From contig NZ_JASNWF010000004.1 of NCBI RefSeq assembly GCF_030283205.1, positions 62,001 to 126,000 of the forward strand: a DNA stretch of 64,000 bases, written 5' to 3'. This document shows positions 1 through 7,395 of this stretch, in pieces. The DNA comes from Actinomadura opuntiae (GTDB taxonomy: Bacteria > Actinomycetota > Actinomycetes > Streptosporangiales > Streptosporangiaceae). The notes under the pieces are model-generated. The model was not told the DNA's origin. It saw nothing but the letters and a program-made list of their open reading frames with translations, and made no database searches. The translations under genes were made by a program, and so were the position numbers. Each line of letters opens with the position of its first letter. Positions within the stretch are counted from its first letter, which is position 1.

Positions 1-1308
1 GCGGATGGCGGTGCGCAGCTGTCCCATGAGGATGGCGGCGTGCAGGCCGTGGCCGGTGACGTCGCCGAGGGAGGCGATGATGGAGCCGTCGGGGCTGGTG
101 AACGCGTCGTACCAGTCACCGCCGACGTTCAGCCCGTCCTCGCCGGGGAGGTAGCGGGCCGTGAAGCGGACGGGCGTGTCGGTCGGCAGGTCGGTGAGCA
201 GGGCGTGCTGGAGGCGCTCGGCGATCTGGTGCTCGTGCTCGTAGCGCATGGCGTTGTCGAGCGCGACGGCGCTGAGCCGACCGAGCTCGCCGTAGGCGGT
301 GACGTCCTCGGCGGTGAACGGCTCGCGCAGCGGGGAGAAGGCGAGCACGCCGAGGGCCCGGCCGCGCGAGATCAGCGGGACGGCCAGCAGTTCCCGGTCG
401 GCGGTGCCGGTGGTGACGCCGGGCGGGTCCTCGAGCCGGTGCGGAGCGGCGTGATGGACCAGGCCGGTCCGGTGGGCTCGGCGCACCACGTGCGGCGGGC
501 GGGCGGGCGCCGCGGGGGACGGCGCGGTGCCGGGGACGACCAGGGCGAGCCCGGCGCCGCGCGGGGAGGCCGTGTCCTCCTCGGCCAGCCAGATCTCCAG
601 GGCCGCGACGCGCTGGACCGCGACGAGGGTGTCCAGGCGTCCCAGGATCTGCTGCGGGTCGAGGGACGCCGACAGGGTGGCGCTGGCGTGGGCCAGGAAG
701 GAGAGCCGGGAGCGCGTGTTCTCGGCGTGGGCGCGGGCCTCGCGCTCGGCCTGGAGCAGGTGCGCCTGGATCCGGTTGGCCTGGCGGAGCTGCTCGGTGA
801 TCTCGGCGAGTTCGGCGTGCAGCGCGAGGGTGCCCTGGTCGGTGCGCTCAAGCTCCTGGTCGTGCCAGCGCAGGCGCGCGTTCTGGCCGGCCAGCAGCTC
901 CAGCAGATGCGCGGAGAGCGCGGCGGGGCCGGGGACGGGTGCCTCCGGCGCCGCGTCGGGTGCGGTCTCGGGGGACGCGGGGACGGACACCGCGAGCAGC
1001 CGGCTCCGGTCCCCGTTCCGGTCGGTCGTACGGGCGGGAAGCAGGTGGACCTCCAGCGACCAGGAGGACGCGTCCGCCCGGTCGTCGTCTTGGACCAGGC
1101 GGAGGCTGACGGCGGCGCCGGGCTGGCCCCGCAGGGCCTGGTGGGCCGCCAGGGCCAGGGTGATCTGGTCGGCGGTGGACGCGCCGTAACGCGCGGCCGT
1201 GCCGACCAGTTCCGATGCGGTCGCGTCCGGGGAGCCCGCGGCCGGATGCTCCGCGGTGATGCGGAGCAGCTCGTGCCTGCGGGCGTCGTGGGGGCCGGTG
1301 GAGGTCAT
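1..1308 (-). CDS. SpoIIE-family PP2C phosphatase with GAF domain (partial, 3' end outside window)
   Basis: The protein is a Ser/Thr phosphatase of the kind that dephosphorylates STAS anti-anti-sigma factors. The start is an ATG at 1308 that overlaps the stop of the upstream gene by 4 nt; 436 codons are visible and the gene continues past base 1. Residues about 1-110 look like a degenerate HATPase domain without a clear N-box, residues 140-200 are a Glu/Gln-rich helical linker, and about 195-345 is a GAF-like sensor domain. The PP2C domain then begins. Its two metal-binding motifs are intact: GGDWYDAF near residue 394 and GDVTGHG near 414. It is the last visible gene of the rsbR-rsbS operon, all joined by 4-nt overlaps, so it probably reads out the stressosome. 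Confidence 0.88.
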   Translation of the reverse strand, partial: MTSTGPHDARRHELLRITAEHPAAGSPDATASELVGTAARYGASTADQITLALAAHQALRGQPGAAVSLRLVQDDDRADASSWSLEVHLLPARTTDRNGDRSRLLAVSVPASPETAPDAAPEAPVPGPAALSAHLLELLAGQNARLRWHDQELERTDQGTLALHAELAEITEQLRQANRIQAHLLQAEREARAHAENTRSRLSFLAHASATLSASLDPQQILGRLDTLVAVQRVAALEIWLAEEDTASPRGAGLALVVPGTAPSPAAPARPPHVVRRAHRTGLVHHAAPHRLEDPPGVTTGTADRELLAVPLISRGRALGVLAFSPLREPFTAEDVTAYGELGRLSAVALDNAMRYEHEHQIAERLQHALLTDLPTDTPVRFTARYLPGEDGLNVGGDWYDAFTSPDGSIIASLGDVTGHGLHAAILMGQLRTAIR

Positions 1309-1868
1309 GCCGGTGTCCTTGCGGTGTCGGCCGCCACCACCACGGTGGCGTCATCGGTTCCGCGGCGGCGGTCACGCCAGACAAGCGCTGCGATCACAGC
1401 GGGATGGCGGCCGATGAGGGCGGGATATCGGGAGAGGTCGAAACGGCGGACGCCGTCGGTGTGCATCACCAGCAGTCCCGGCGCGTGCCAGTCGAAGGGC
1501 TGCGGTGTCAGGCTGCTCTGGCGCCGTCCGGCGCCCGCGATCCCGGGCCGGGACGCCAGTGCGCGGTGCCGCAGCCGGTGGCCGGACGCGCTGAACAGGT
1601 GCGCCTCGACGTTGCCGACGCCGGCGAACTCCAGCGGACGGGCCTGCCCGGCCGCGTGCGGGTCCGCCGGGGTAGTGAGGCGGGCGGCGGCGACGGCGGC
1701 TCCGCGGGTGGAGCGCAGCGCGGTGTCGACGTGCGCGAGCAGTTCGGCGGGGGCGAGGGCGGGGTGTCCCGCGGCCGTGGCCAGCGCGGGCCTGCACGCC
1801 TGGGCCGCCGCCTCACCGATGGGCAGCACGGCGGTGTCGACCTCGCCGGCCAGCGGGGGGCCGTTCAC
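1305..1868 (-). CDS. Truncated RsbX-like SpoIIE phosphatase domain protein
   Basis: This is the C-terminal part of the RsbX/SpoIIE fold that normally resets RsbR and RsbS by dephosphorylation. Recognisable parts are APAELLAHVDTALRSTRGAA, the GVGNVEAHLF strand, HTDGVRRFDL and the final DDATVVV segment. The GTG start at 1868 overlaps the rsbS stop as GTGA. The protein has only 187 residues. Homologues of this operon position normally have a GD/DGLGHG metal-binding stretch before this part, and often an RsbT-like ATPase domain as well; both are missing. The product may be catalytically dead or the remnant of a deletion. It overlaps the next gene by 4 nt, so the operon stays translationally coupled. 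Confidence 0.72.
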   Translation of the reverse strand: MNGPPLAGEVDTAVLPIGEAAAQACRPALATAAGHPALAPAELLAHVDTALRSTRGAAVAAARLTTPADPHAAGQARPLEFAGVGNVEAHLFSASGHRLRHRALASRPGIAGAGRRQSSLTPQPFDWHAPGLLVMHTDGVRRFDLSRYPALIGRHPAVIAALVWRDRRRGTDDATVVVAADTARTPA

Positions 1869-2269
1869 CGCGGCCCGTCCGCCGGCGCGGACGGCCGGAC
1901 GCCACCGGGGGCGGCGACCGCCAGGGTCCGCAGCGCGTCCGACAGCGACCTGCACATCACCACGCCGGGGAGGTCCAGGCCCATCTCGACCAGGGTGATG
2001 GCGACCGCGGGCTTCATCCCGGCCACGACGGTCCGGGCGCCCATCAGCCGGACCGCCGCCGCGATCTCGGTGAGCACCCGTGCGAGGTAGGAGTCGATCA
2101 CCTGCACCGCGGTGATGTCGATGATCGCCCCGTCCGCACCGGCGGCGGCGACCTCGGCGAGCAGGTCGTCCCGCAACGCGGCTGCGACGTCGTCGGTCAG
2201 CTCGGTCTGGATGCCGGTCAGCAGGACGCCCTCCAGCCGCAGCACCGGCACCCGGTCGGCGCCGCTCAT
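1865..2269 (-). CDS. rsbS: RsbS-like STAS-domain stressosome scaffold
   Basis: This 134-residue protein is a single STAS domain, the size of RsbS. The core AIIDITAVQVIDSYLARVL carries the Ser (in VIDSYL) that aligns with the phosphorylated Ser of Bacillus RsbS. In the known stressosome, RsbS and RsbR form a cytoplasmic complex that sequesters RsbT. The ATG at 2269 overlaps the rsbR stop as ATGA, and its own stop overlaps the next GTG start as GTGA. No RsbT gene follows, although that is its usual neighbour. Confidence 0.88.
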   Translation of the reverse strand: MSGADRVPVLRLEGVLLTGIQTELTDDVAAALRDDLLAEVAAAGADGAIIDITAVQVIDSYLARVLTEIAAAVRLMGARTVVAGMKPAVAITLVEMGLDLPGVVMCRSLSDALRTLAVAAPGGVRPSAPADGPR

Positions 2270-3321
2270 CGGCGGACCCGCGTGCTCGCCGTCGTCTCGG
2301 CCGCGGCCCGGTCCTGCGCGCCCAGGCGGGCCAGGGCCCAGGCCAGCGCGTCGGCCAGCGACGCCTGCGTGCGGATCTCCCCCAGATCGATGCCCAGCGC
2401 CGCGATGGTCTGCGCGATCTGCGGACGGATCCCGCTGATCACGCACGCGCTGCCCATCAGCCGGACCGCCGCCGCCGTCTTCATCAGGTGCTGCGCCACC
2501 ACGGTGTCGACCATCGGCACCCCGGTGATGTCCAGGATGGCCACCCGGGCCCGCTGCTCGACGATCCCTTCGAGCAGCGACTCCATCACCACCTGGCCGC
2601 GGGCGCTGTCGAGGACGCCGACCAGCGGCACGGCCAGGACGCCCTCCCACAGCTTCAGCACGGGGGTGGAGGTCTCCAGGAGTTCCTGCCGCTGGCGCGC
2701 GATGATTCCGGCGTCGGCGGCCGACGCCGCCTCGGCGACCACCAGCCGCAGCGTCCCCATCAGCTCCATCGCCGCGACGACGGCGTCCTGCCCGGCCTCG
2801 TGGGGGTCGGCCGGACCGGCGACGCCCTGGCCCGCGAGGTGCCCGTCGGAGGAGAGCCCGGCGGCGCCGGGCTGCGCGTCCTCCGACCGCACCGCCCACA
2901 GCACGGCGCGGCCCAGCTCGGTCACCTCGGCGTGCACCTGGCTCGTCGAGACGCCGGCGTTCCTGCGCGCCTGGACCATGTCGGCCAGCGGGCCGCGCAC
3001 CGGATCGAAGCCCGCCGCGCCGGTGTCGGCGAGCCGTCCGCTGTCGGCCACGTCCGCCAGGGCGTCGACCAGGCCCTGCGCCGCCCGCACCGCGGTGTCC
3101 CGGCTCGCCACGTACACCGTCTGGAACAGGGCCGCGTCGGCCCACCGCTGCGCCACCTGCTCCCGCCGCGTCCGCAGCGACCTGGCCAGACGCGTGCCGG
3201 ATCCGCCCGCGCTCACAGCGCCGCGCACCGGGTCCGCCGCCGTGGCGGGACCCGTCGCGAGGCCGTGCCGTTCGGGTGGGACATCGCCCCAGTTCGCTCC
3301 GTTCACGTCTTCCCTTCCCAA
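2266..3321 (-). CDS. rsbR: RsbR-like stressosome sensor with C-terminal STAS domain
   Basis: The protein has 351 residues: a helical N-terminal sensor half (about 40-210, in the position of the non-haem globin domain of RsbR) and a C-terminal STAS domain (about 225-340). Both phosphoacceptor positions known from RsbR are present as Thr: one in MVDTVVAQHL and one in RPQIAQTIAALG. The function is inferred as stress sensing through a stressosome with RsbS. The ATG at 3321 is used here; a GTG about 15 nt downstream is an alternative. It is the first gene of the minus-strand operon and is divergent from the MarR gene at 3414. Confidence 0.85.
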   Translation of the reverse strand: MGREDVNGANWGDVPPERHGLATGPATAADPVRGAVSAGGSGTRLARSLRTRREQVAQRWADAALFQTVYVASRDTAVRAAQGLVDALADVADSGRLADTGAAGFDPVRGPLADMVQARRNAGVSTSQVHAEVTELGRAVLWAVRSEDAQPGAAGLSSDGHLAGQGVAGPADPHEAGQDAVVAAMELMGTLRLVVAEAASAADAGIIARQRQELLETSTPVLKLWEGVLAVPLVGVLDSARGQVVMESLLEGIVEQRARVAILDITGVPMVDTVVAQHLMKTAAAVRLMGSACVISGIRPQIAQTIAALGIDLGEIRTQASLADALAWALARLGAQDRAAAETTASTRVRR

Positions 3322-3413
3322 CTCGGGCGGTCGCCGTCACCGCGTACTCTGGTTCTCAGTGGGCAGCCCGCCTCGGCGGTAATGCCTGGCACTCACACGC
3401 AAAAGGGGAAACC

Positions 3414-3986
3414 GTGGAGCCGAACAGCGATCAGCTTCCGCGGCAGATCTCCATCCCCGCCCTGGACGAGGCGGCCCGCGCGCTCGTCACCACGTGGTGC
3501 CGGGCGCACGGCAAGATCGCCGGGAACGTGCCCCCCTCCCAGCTGCAGGCGCTGTACGCCATCGAGGCGCAGGCCGACATCAGCATGGGCGAGCTGGCGG
3601 CCCGCCTGGGGGCCACGTCCTCGGCCACCAGCCGGCTGTGCGACCGGATGATCGCGTCCGGGCTGCTGCTGCGCACCGGTCATCCCGACGACGGCCGCCT
3701 GGTCGTCCTGACGCCCACCGCGGAGGGCCGGCAGCTGCTGAACGAGCTGCGCCGGCAGCGGCACCGGGACCTGGAGGCCGTCCTGCGGCGCATGCCGCAC
3801 GAAGTCCGGGCTCAACTACTGGCCGCCCTGAGCGCGTTCGCCGAGCACGCGACGGCCGGTGAGCCCCCGGCGGCCGCCCAGCTCGCGGCGGCCGCGGAGC
3901 CCGCGGTGGTCGCCGAGCCCGCGGGAGGCTCGCGGCCGGTCGCGGACGCCGGTCCGGCCGCCCTGTGCCAGGACGGCACCGGGTGA
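3414..3986 (+). CDS. MarR-family winged-helix regulator
   Basis: The 190-residue protein has a MarR fold: N-terminal helices, a winged helix at about 55-120 with SMGELAARLGATSSATSRLC, and a wing with DDGRLVVLTPTAEG. The GTG start at 3414 is chosen because of the AGGGGAA ribosome binding site 4 nt upstream and because the MarR similarity begins just after it. The last 40 residues are Ala/Pro-rich and look disordered. It resembles the MarR gene at 6323 in length, in the LLNDLRRRR-type helix and in its SpoIIE/STAS surroundings, so the two look like paralogues serving the same stress cluster. Confidence 0.82.
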   Translation: MEPNSDQLPRQISIPALDEAARALVTTWCRAHGKIAGNVPPSQLQALYAIEAQADISMGELAARLGATSSATSRLCDRMIASGLLLRTGHPDDGRLVVLTPTAEGRQLLNELRRQRHRDLEAVLRRMPHEVRAQLLAALSAFAEHATAGEPPAAAQLAAAAEPAVVAEPAGGSRPVADAGPAALCQDGTG

Positions 3987-4572
3987 GCGCCGGCCGGCCT
4001 CGCCCGGGGTCCTGAGCACGCGAATTTAGTTTCCATATGGAAAACAATACTGGCGTATCCGACCGGACGGTAGGACCCGCCCGGATCGCGGCGGCATCCG
4101 CGCCCGGTTCCGCGCCGCCCCACGGGCGCCGCGAACCCCGCCACAGCGCCTTCTGGAGCGGACGTGCCCGCCGCCCGCCGCGCCGTTCACCGCGACGAGA
4201 ATCCGATCATGAAAAGATCTCGACCGGGGCCGGCGGCCCGTCTCGGCCGGGGCGGACGGGCCCGGATCCGGCCCGCGCGGCCGGATCGGGCCGATGGGTG
4301 ACCAATATTTCCAGATTTGTCGTTTCTACGGGTATCTTCGGTGCTGGCCTGCAGGTCGGTGAGACCGCTGAGCAGGGCATCACGCCCGGCGGCCGGCATC
4401 CGACCTACGACCGTGGCCAGGTGCTGGCGGCGCCGGTGCAGAATCTGGTGGAGGAGCCGCCGCCCATGCAGTCGCGAGAACAGCGCGGTCCGGCGCCTGC
4501 CGCCGCCACGGGCGTCCGGCCCGGCGAGCCCGCAAGCCTCCGTTCGGCCGTACCGATGTCCGAGGGCCCGCG
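3987..4572 (+). other. Intergenic region without a convincing gene
   Basis: The 586 bp between the MarR gene and the SpoIIE gene contain one open frame (4037-4576), but its product is low-complexity and rich in Arg/Pro/Ser with no recognisable domain, so it is not called. The region has a perfect 14-bp palindrome (listed separately) and an AT-richer patch around 4300-4335 that could hold the promoter of the gene at 4573. Confidence 0.5.
4030..4043. promoter_or_regulatory. Perfect 14-bp palindrome, candidate MarR operator
   Basis: TTTCCATATGGAAA is a perfect palindrome in an AT-rich island between a MarR gene and the SpoIIE gene it precedes. MarR dimers bind palindromes of this size. The assignment to the MarR at 3414 is inference from proximity. 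Confidence 0.45.
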
Positions 4573-5778
4573 ATGACGCGGCTCCAGGACGTCGAGAACG
4601 CCCTGCGCCGCACGCCCGCCCATTCCCTGCCCGAGGGCCTGGAGGAGGCGCTCCGAACGTCCCTCCCCGCGGTCTCGGACGTCCGGCTCCTGCTCGCCGA
4701 CTACCACCTCAACGCCCTCGTCCCGCTCGACGGGCGGGACGAGCAGACGTCCGTCCGGATGCACGGGACGCCGATGGGACGCGCGTTCGTGTCCCGGAGC
4801 ACCACCTTCAGCCCCGTCCGGAGCCGGGCCGGGGACCGGGCGCGGTGCGAGGTCTGCGTGCCGGTCACCGCCCGCGGCGAGCGGCTCGGCGTGCTCGCGG
4901 TGACCACCGACGACCCGGCCTCCGACTCCCTCATGAGCGATCTGGCCGAGATCGCGGAGATCACCGGCTGCGCGCTGAAGGTCGCCTGGAACCACACCGA
5001 CCGCTACGAGCGGGCCCGCCGCCTCCGCCGCCTCACGCTCGCGGCCGAGATCCAGTGGCAGCTGCTGCCCGGGCACGGCTGCGCGGGCGAGGAGTTCAGC
5101 CTGGCCGGCCACCTGGAGCCGGCGTACTCGATCGGCGGCGACAACTTCGACTGGTCGACCGAGCGCGACCACCTGGCGCTGACGGTGACCAACGGTTCCG
5201 GGACGGGAATCCAGGCGGCGCTGCTCACCTCGCTCACGGTCGGGGCGCTGCGCAACGCCCGGCGTTCGGGCGCCGACGTCACCGAGCAGGCGGCCCTGGC
5301 GAGCGACATGGTCAACGCGCGCTACAACGGGACGGAATTCACCGAGACGCTGATGCTGCGCGTGAACCTGGCCGACGGGGTGGTCTCCGCGGTCGACGCG
5401 GGCTCGCCCCACATCCTGCTGATGCGCGGCGGGACGGCGATGCCGGTCGAACTCGACCACCAGATGCCGCTCGGCATGTTCGGCGACACCCGGTACCAGG
5501 TGCAGCAGTTCAAGATCGAATCAGGCGACCGCCTGATCATCGTGAGCGACGGTCTCTACACGGCACCGGCATCGGCGGGCGGCGCCTTCGGCACCAACGC
5601 GCTGCAGCAGGCCGCCAAGCGGACCCGCGGGATGGACGCCGCCGAGGTCCCGCTGGCGATCATCGGGGAGCTCCTGGAGCATCTCGGCGAGCGGGACCTC
5701 GCGGACGACGCGGTGGCGGTGTGCCTGGACTGGCACCAGCCGGCCATCGACAGCGCCTCGTCCGCGCACCCCCGTTAG
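4573..5778 (+). CDS. GAF-SpoIIE phosphatase-like protein with altered metal motif
   Basis: The 401-residue protein has a GAF-like half (about 10-145) and a PP2C/SpoIIE half. The first acidic motif is present (IGGDNFDW near residue 187), as are SDGLY near 324 and ADDAVAV near 377. The second metal motif, normally GD-x-x-GHG, reads TNGSGTG near 205, so the Asp and His are replaced. I recall a subfamily of actinobacterial SpoIIE proteins with TNG at this place, so this is likely a lineage feature rather than random decay; activity may be reduced or use a different metal arrangement. Its substrate would be a phosphorylated STAS protein. Confidence 0.82.
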   Translation: MTRLQDVENALRRTPAHSLPEGLEEALRTSLPAVSDVRLLLADYHLNALVPLDGRDEQTSVRMHGTPMGRAFVSRSTTFSPVRSRAGDRARCEVCVPVTARGERLGVLAVTTDDPASDSLMSDLAEIAEITGCALKVAWNHTDRYERARRLRRLTLAAEIQWQLLPGHGCAGEEFSLAGHLEPAYSIGGDNFDWSTERDHLALTVTNGSGTGIQAALLTSLTVGALRNARRSGADVTEQAALASDMVNARYNGTEFTETLMLRVNLADGVVSAVDAGSPHILLMRGGTAMPVELDHQMPLGMFGDTRYQVQQFKIESGDRLIIVSDGLYTAPASAGGAFGTNALQQAAKRTRGMDAAEVPLAIIGELLEHLGERDLADDAVAVCLDWHQPAIDSASSAHPR

Positions 5779-6322
5779 CCCCGCGGGCCCCCGCTCGCAT
5801 CACTGAACGCCGCGCCCGCCGTCACAGGGCGCCGCCGCTTTCGGAGGGGCCCGAATTACCGGCGGGGTCGGTGCCGATGCCCGAGGCGCCGGGCACCTCG
5901 GACCGGGCGGCATCGATGTCGGTGACGCCGCGGAAGCTGCGGTAAGGGCCGGCCGGTGAACTCCGGCGTCGAGAGTCGTCCTGGTCGTCGTTCATTCCGT
6001 CCCGCCATGGTCGGTGCGGTGGACGGCGCCTCCGCGCACTGCCGCGTCATCAGCCGCTCCGCCGCTCGTGGGGCCGCCTCGTTCGGGTCGCCTCGTTCGG
6101 GTCGACCGCCGCCGCACCGATGGTAGTTGCCATCCGGCAAATGTCGATGGCGGTCCACCAGGACGTCCGGACGCAAGCGCGATCGGAGTGCCATTCGCCA
6201 CAGCCCCTTCCGCCCGAAACCCCGAATCCGGCGCGCATAAGACACTCCGCGCTGGGAACGGTCGCCTAAAGTCACACGGAACGTGACCGCCTATGCACAG
6301 GAGGGTCGGTGCGCTTGGCGCC
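5779..6322. other. Intergenic region with a 14-bp tandem duplication
   Basis: No gene is supported in these 544 bp. The short open frames are Arg/Pro-rich and domain-free. The unit GCCTCGTTCGGGTC occurs twice in direct tandem at 6076-6089 and 6090-6103. An AGGAGGG ribosome binding site sits at 6299-6305, 17 nt before the MarR start at 6323. Confidence 0.5.
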
Positions 6323-6865
6323 ATGGCAGACAACTCCAGCAGCACACCCGGCGTCTCACCCCTGGAAGAAGCCGCCCGCGCCCTCATGGGGGTGTGGCAT
6401 CAGGCCCGGCGCGCCGTCGCCGGGCACCTGTCGCCGGTGCAGCTGGACGCCATGGAGATCGTCGCCGACGTCCCCGGCATCACCCTCGGGCAGCTCGCCG
6501 AGGAGCTGCAGATGCTGCCCTCGTCCGCGAGCCGCCTGTGCGGCCGCCTGGAGACGGCCTCGCTGCTGCGCCGCGCACCGGGCCGCGCGGACCGCCGGCG
6601 GATCGCCCTCCACCTGACCGCCGACGGGACGGACCTGCTCAACGATCTGCGCCGGCGCCGCAGCACCGATCTGCAGGCGGTGCTGGAGCACATGACCGGC
6701 GAGGAGCGCGACCGGCTCCAGAACGGTCTGGACGCGTTCGCGCGGCATGCGGGCCGCCGCGTCCGGGCCCGCCCGCGCCGACCGGCGGCCGCCCGGCTCA
6801 CCCGCCTGCACTCCGCCAACGCGGCCGAGCGCACCGCCCGCTCTCCCGCCGACCGCCTCCCGTAG
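6323..6865 (+). CDS. MarR-family winged-helix regulator
   Basis: The 180-residue protein carries a MarR winged helix: TLGQLAEELQMLPSSASRLC as the recognition region and GRADRRRIALHLTADG as the wing. The ATG at 6323 is preferred; an in-frame ATG lies at 6293 but falls before the AGGAGGG motif. The C-terminal 40 residues are Arg/Ala-rich. It is a paralogue of the gene at 3414 (shared LLNDLRRRR helix and acidic helix after it). The neighbours are a STAS fragment and SpoIIE genes, so a role in stress or envelope-response control is likely but unproven. Confidence 0.8.
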   Translation: MADNSSSTPGVSPLEEAARALMGVWHQARRAVAGHLSPVQLDAMEIVADVPGITLGQLAEELQMLPSSASRLCGRLETASLLRRAPGRADRRRIALHLTADGTDLLNDLRRRRSTDLQAVLEHMTGEERDRLQNGLDAFARHAGRRVRARPRRPAAARLTRLHSANAAERTARSPADRLP

Positions 6866-6919
6866 CAGGTCAGAGGCCGCACAGCCGGGAGGATGCCACC
6901 GCCGCGACCCGCTCGGCCG

Positions 6920-7213
6920 CTACCGCGTCGCCTCCGCGGCGGCGCTTGAGCCCTGCTCGCGGACGGCTCCCCCGCCGGTGGTGCCGGTGACGTCGGCGAT
7001 GGCGCGCGGGAGCGTCGGGCTGAGGGTCATGTGCTCGTCGAGGCCGGTGCGGTTCATGCGGACGTCACCGGCGGTGAGGTAGTCGATTTCGCCCGCCACA
7101 TAGACGACCAGAACGGACTCGTGGGTTTCGACGCGAACCGTGACGGTGTTGTCGGCGTCGCGCCACACTCGTCCTCGATCGGACGCGCTGCCCGGCACGG
7201 TGCTGATCGTCAT
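6920..7213 (-). CDS. Short STAS-like anti-sigma-factor antagonist, probably truncated
   Basis: The 97-residue product starts at the ATG at 7213, which has GGAGG 9 nt upstream. VTVRVETHESVLVVYVAGEI matches the first strands of an RsbV/SpoIIAA-type STAS domain, followed by a helix and LPRAIADVTGTTGGG. In full STAS proteins the next part carries the phosphorylated Ser (DSSG) and about 40 more residues. Here the frame ends in a low-complexity tail, and the missing part is not found in another frame nearby. It may be a pseudogene or a decoy; it is divergent from the SpoIIE phosphatase at 7396. Confidence 0.5.
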   Translation of the reverse strand: MTISTVPGSASDRGRVWRDADNTVTVRVETHESVLVVYVAGEIDYLTAGDVRMNRTGLDEHMTLSPTLPRAIADVTGTTGGGAVREQGSSAAAEATR

Positions 7214-7395
7214 GACTTCCACCTCCGCATTCGTCGGAGAGACTACCCGCCATCAGTCCGATCATTCTGCCGGGGCACGGCGCCCGCCCATCGTGGGCGA
7301 TGTCACCTTGCGAGGCGGTAGTTATCGCCGTCACGGGGGATCAATGACGGAGAGGTCAAGACAGAAAGGCGGGCAGCCCCACAGCAGGCGTTGTC

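Noticed and set aside
4037-4576. Possible 179-codon gene overlapping the start of the SpoIIE gene by ATGA
   Set aside because: Composition is low-complexity with no recognisable domain and no ribosome binding site; the 4-nt overlap alone is not enough.
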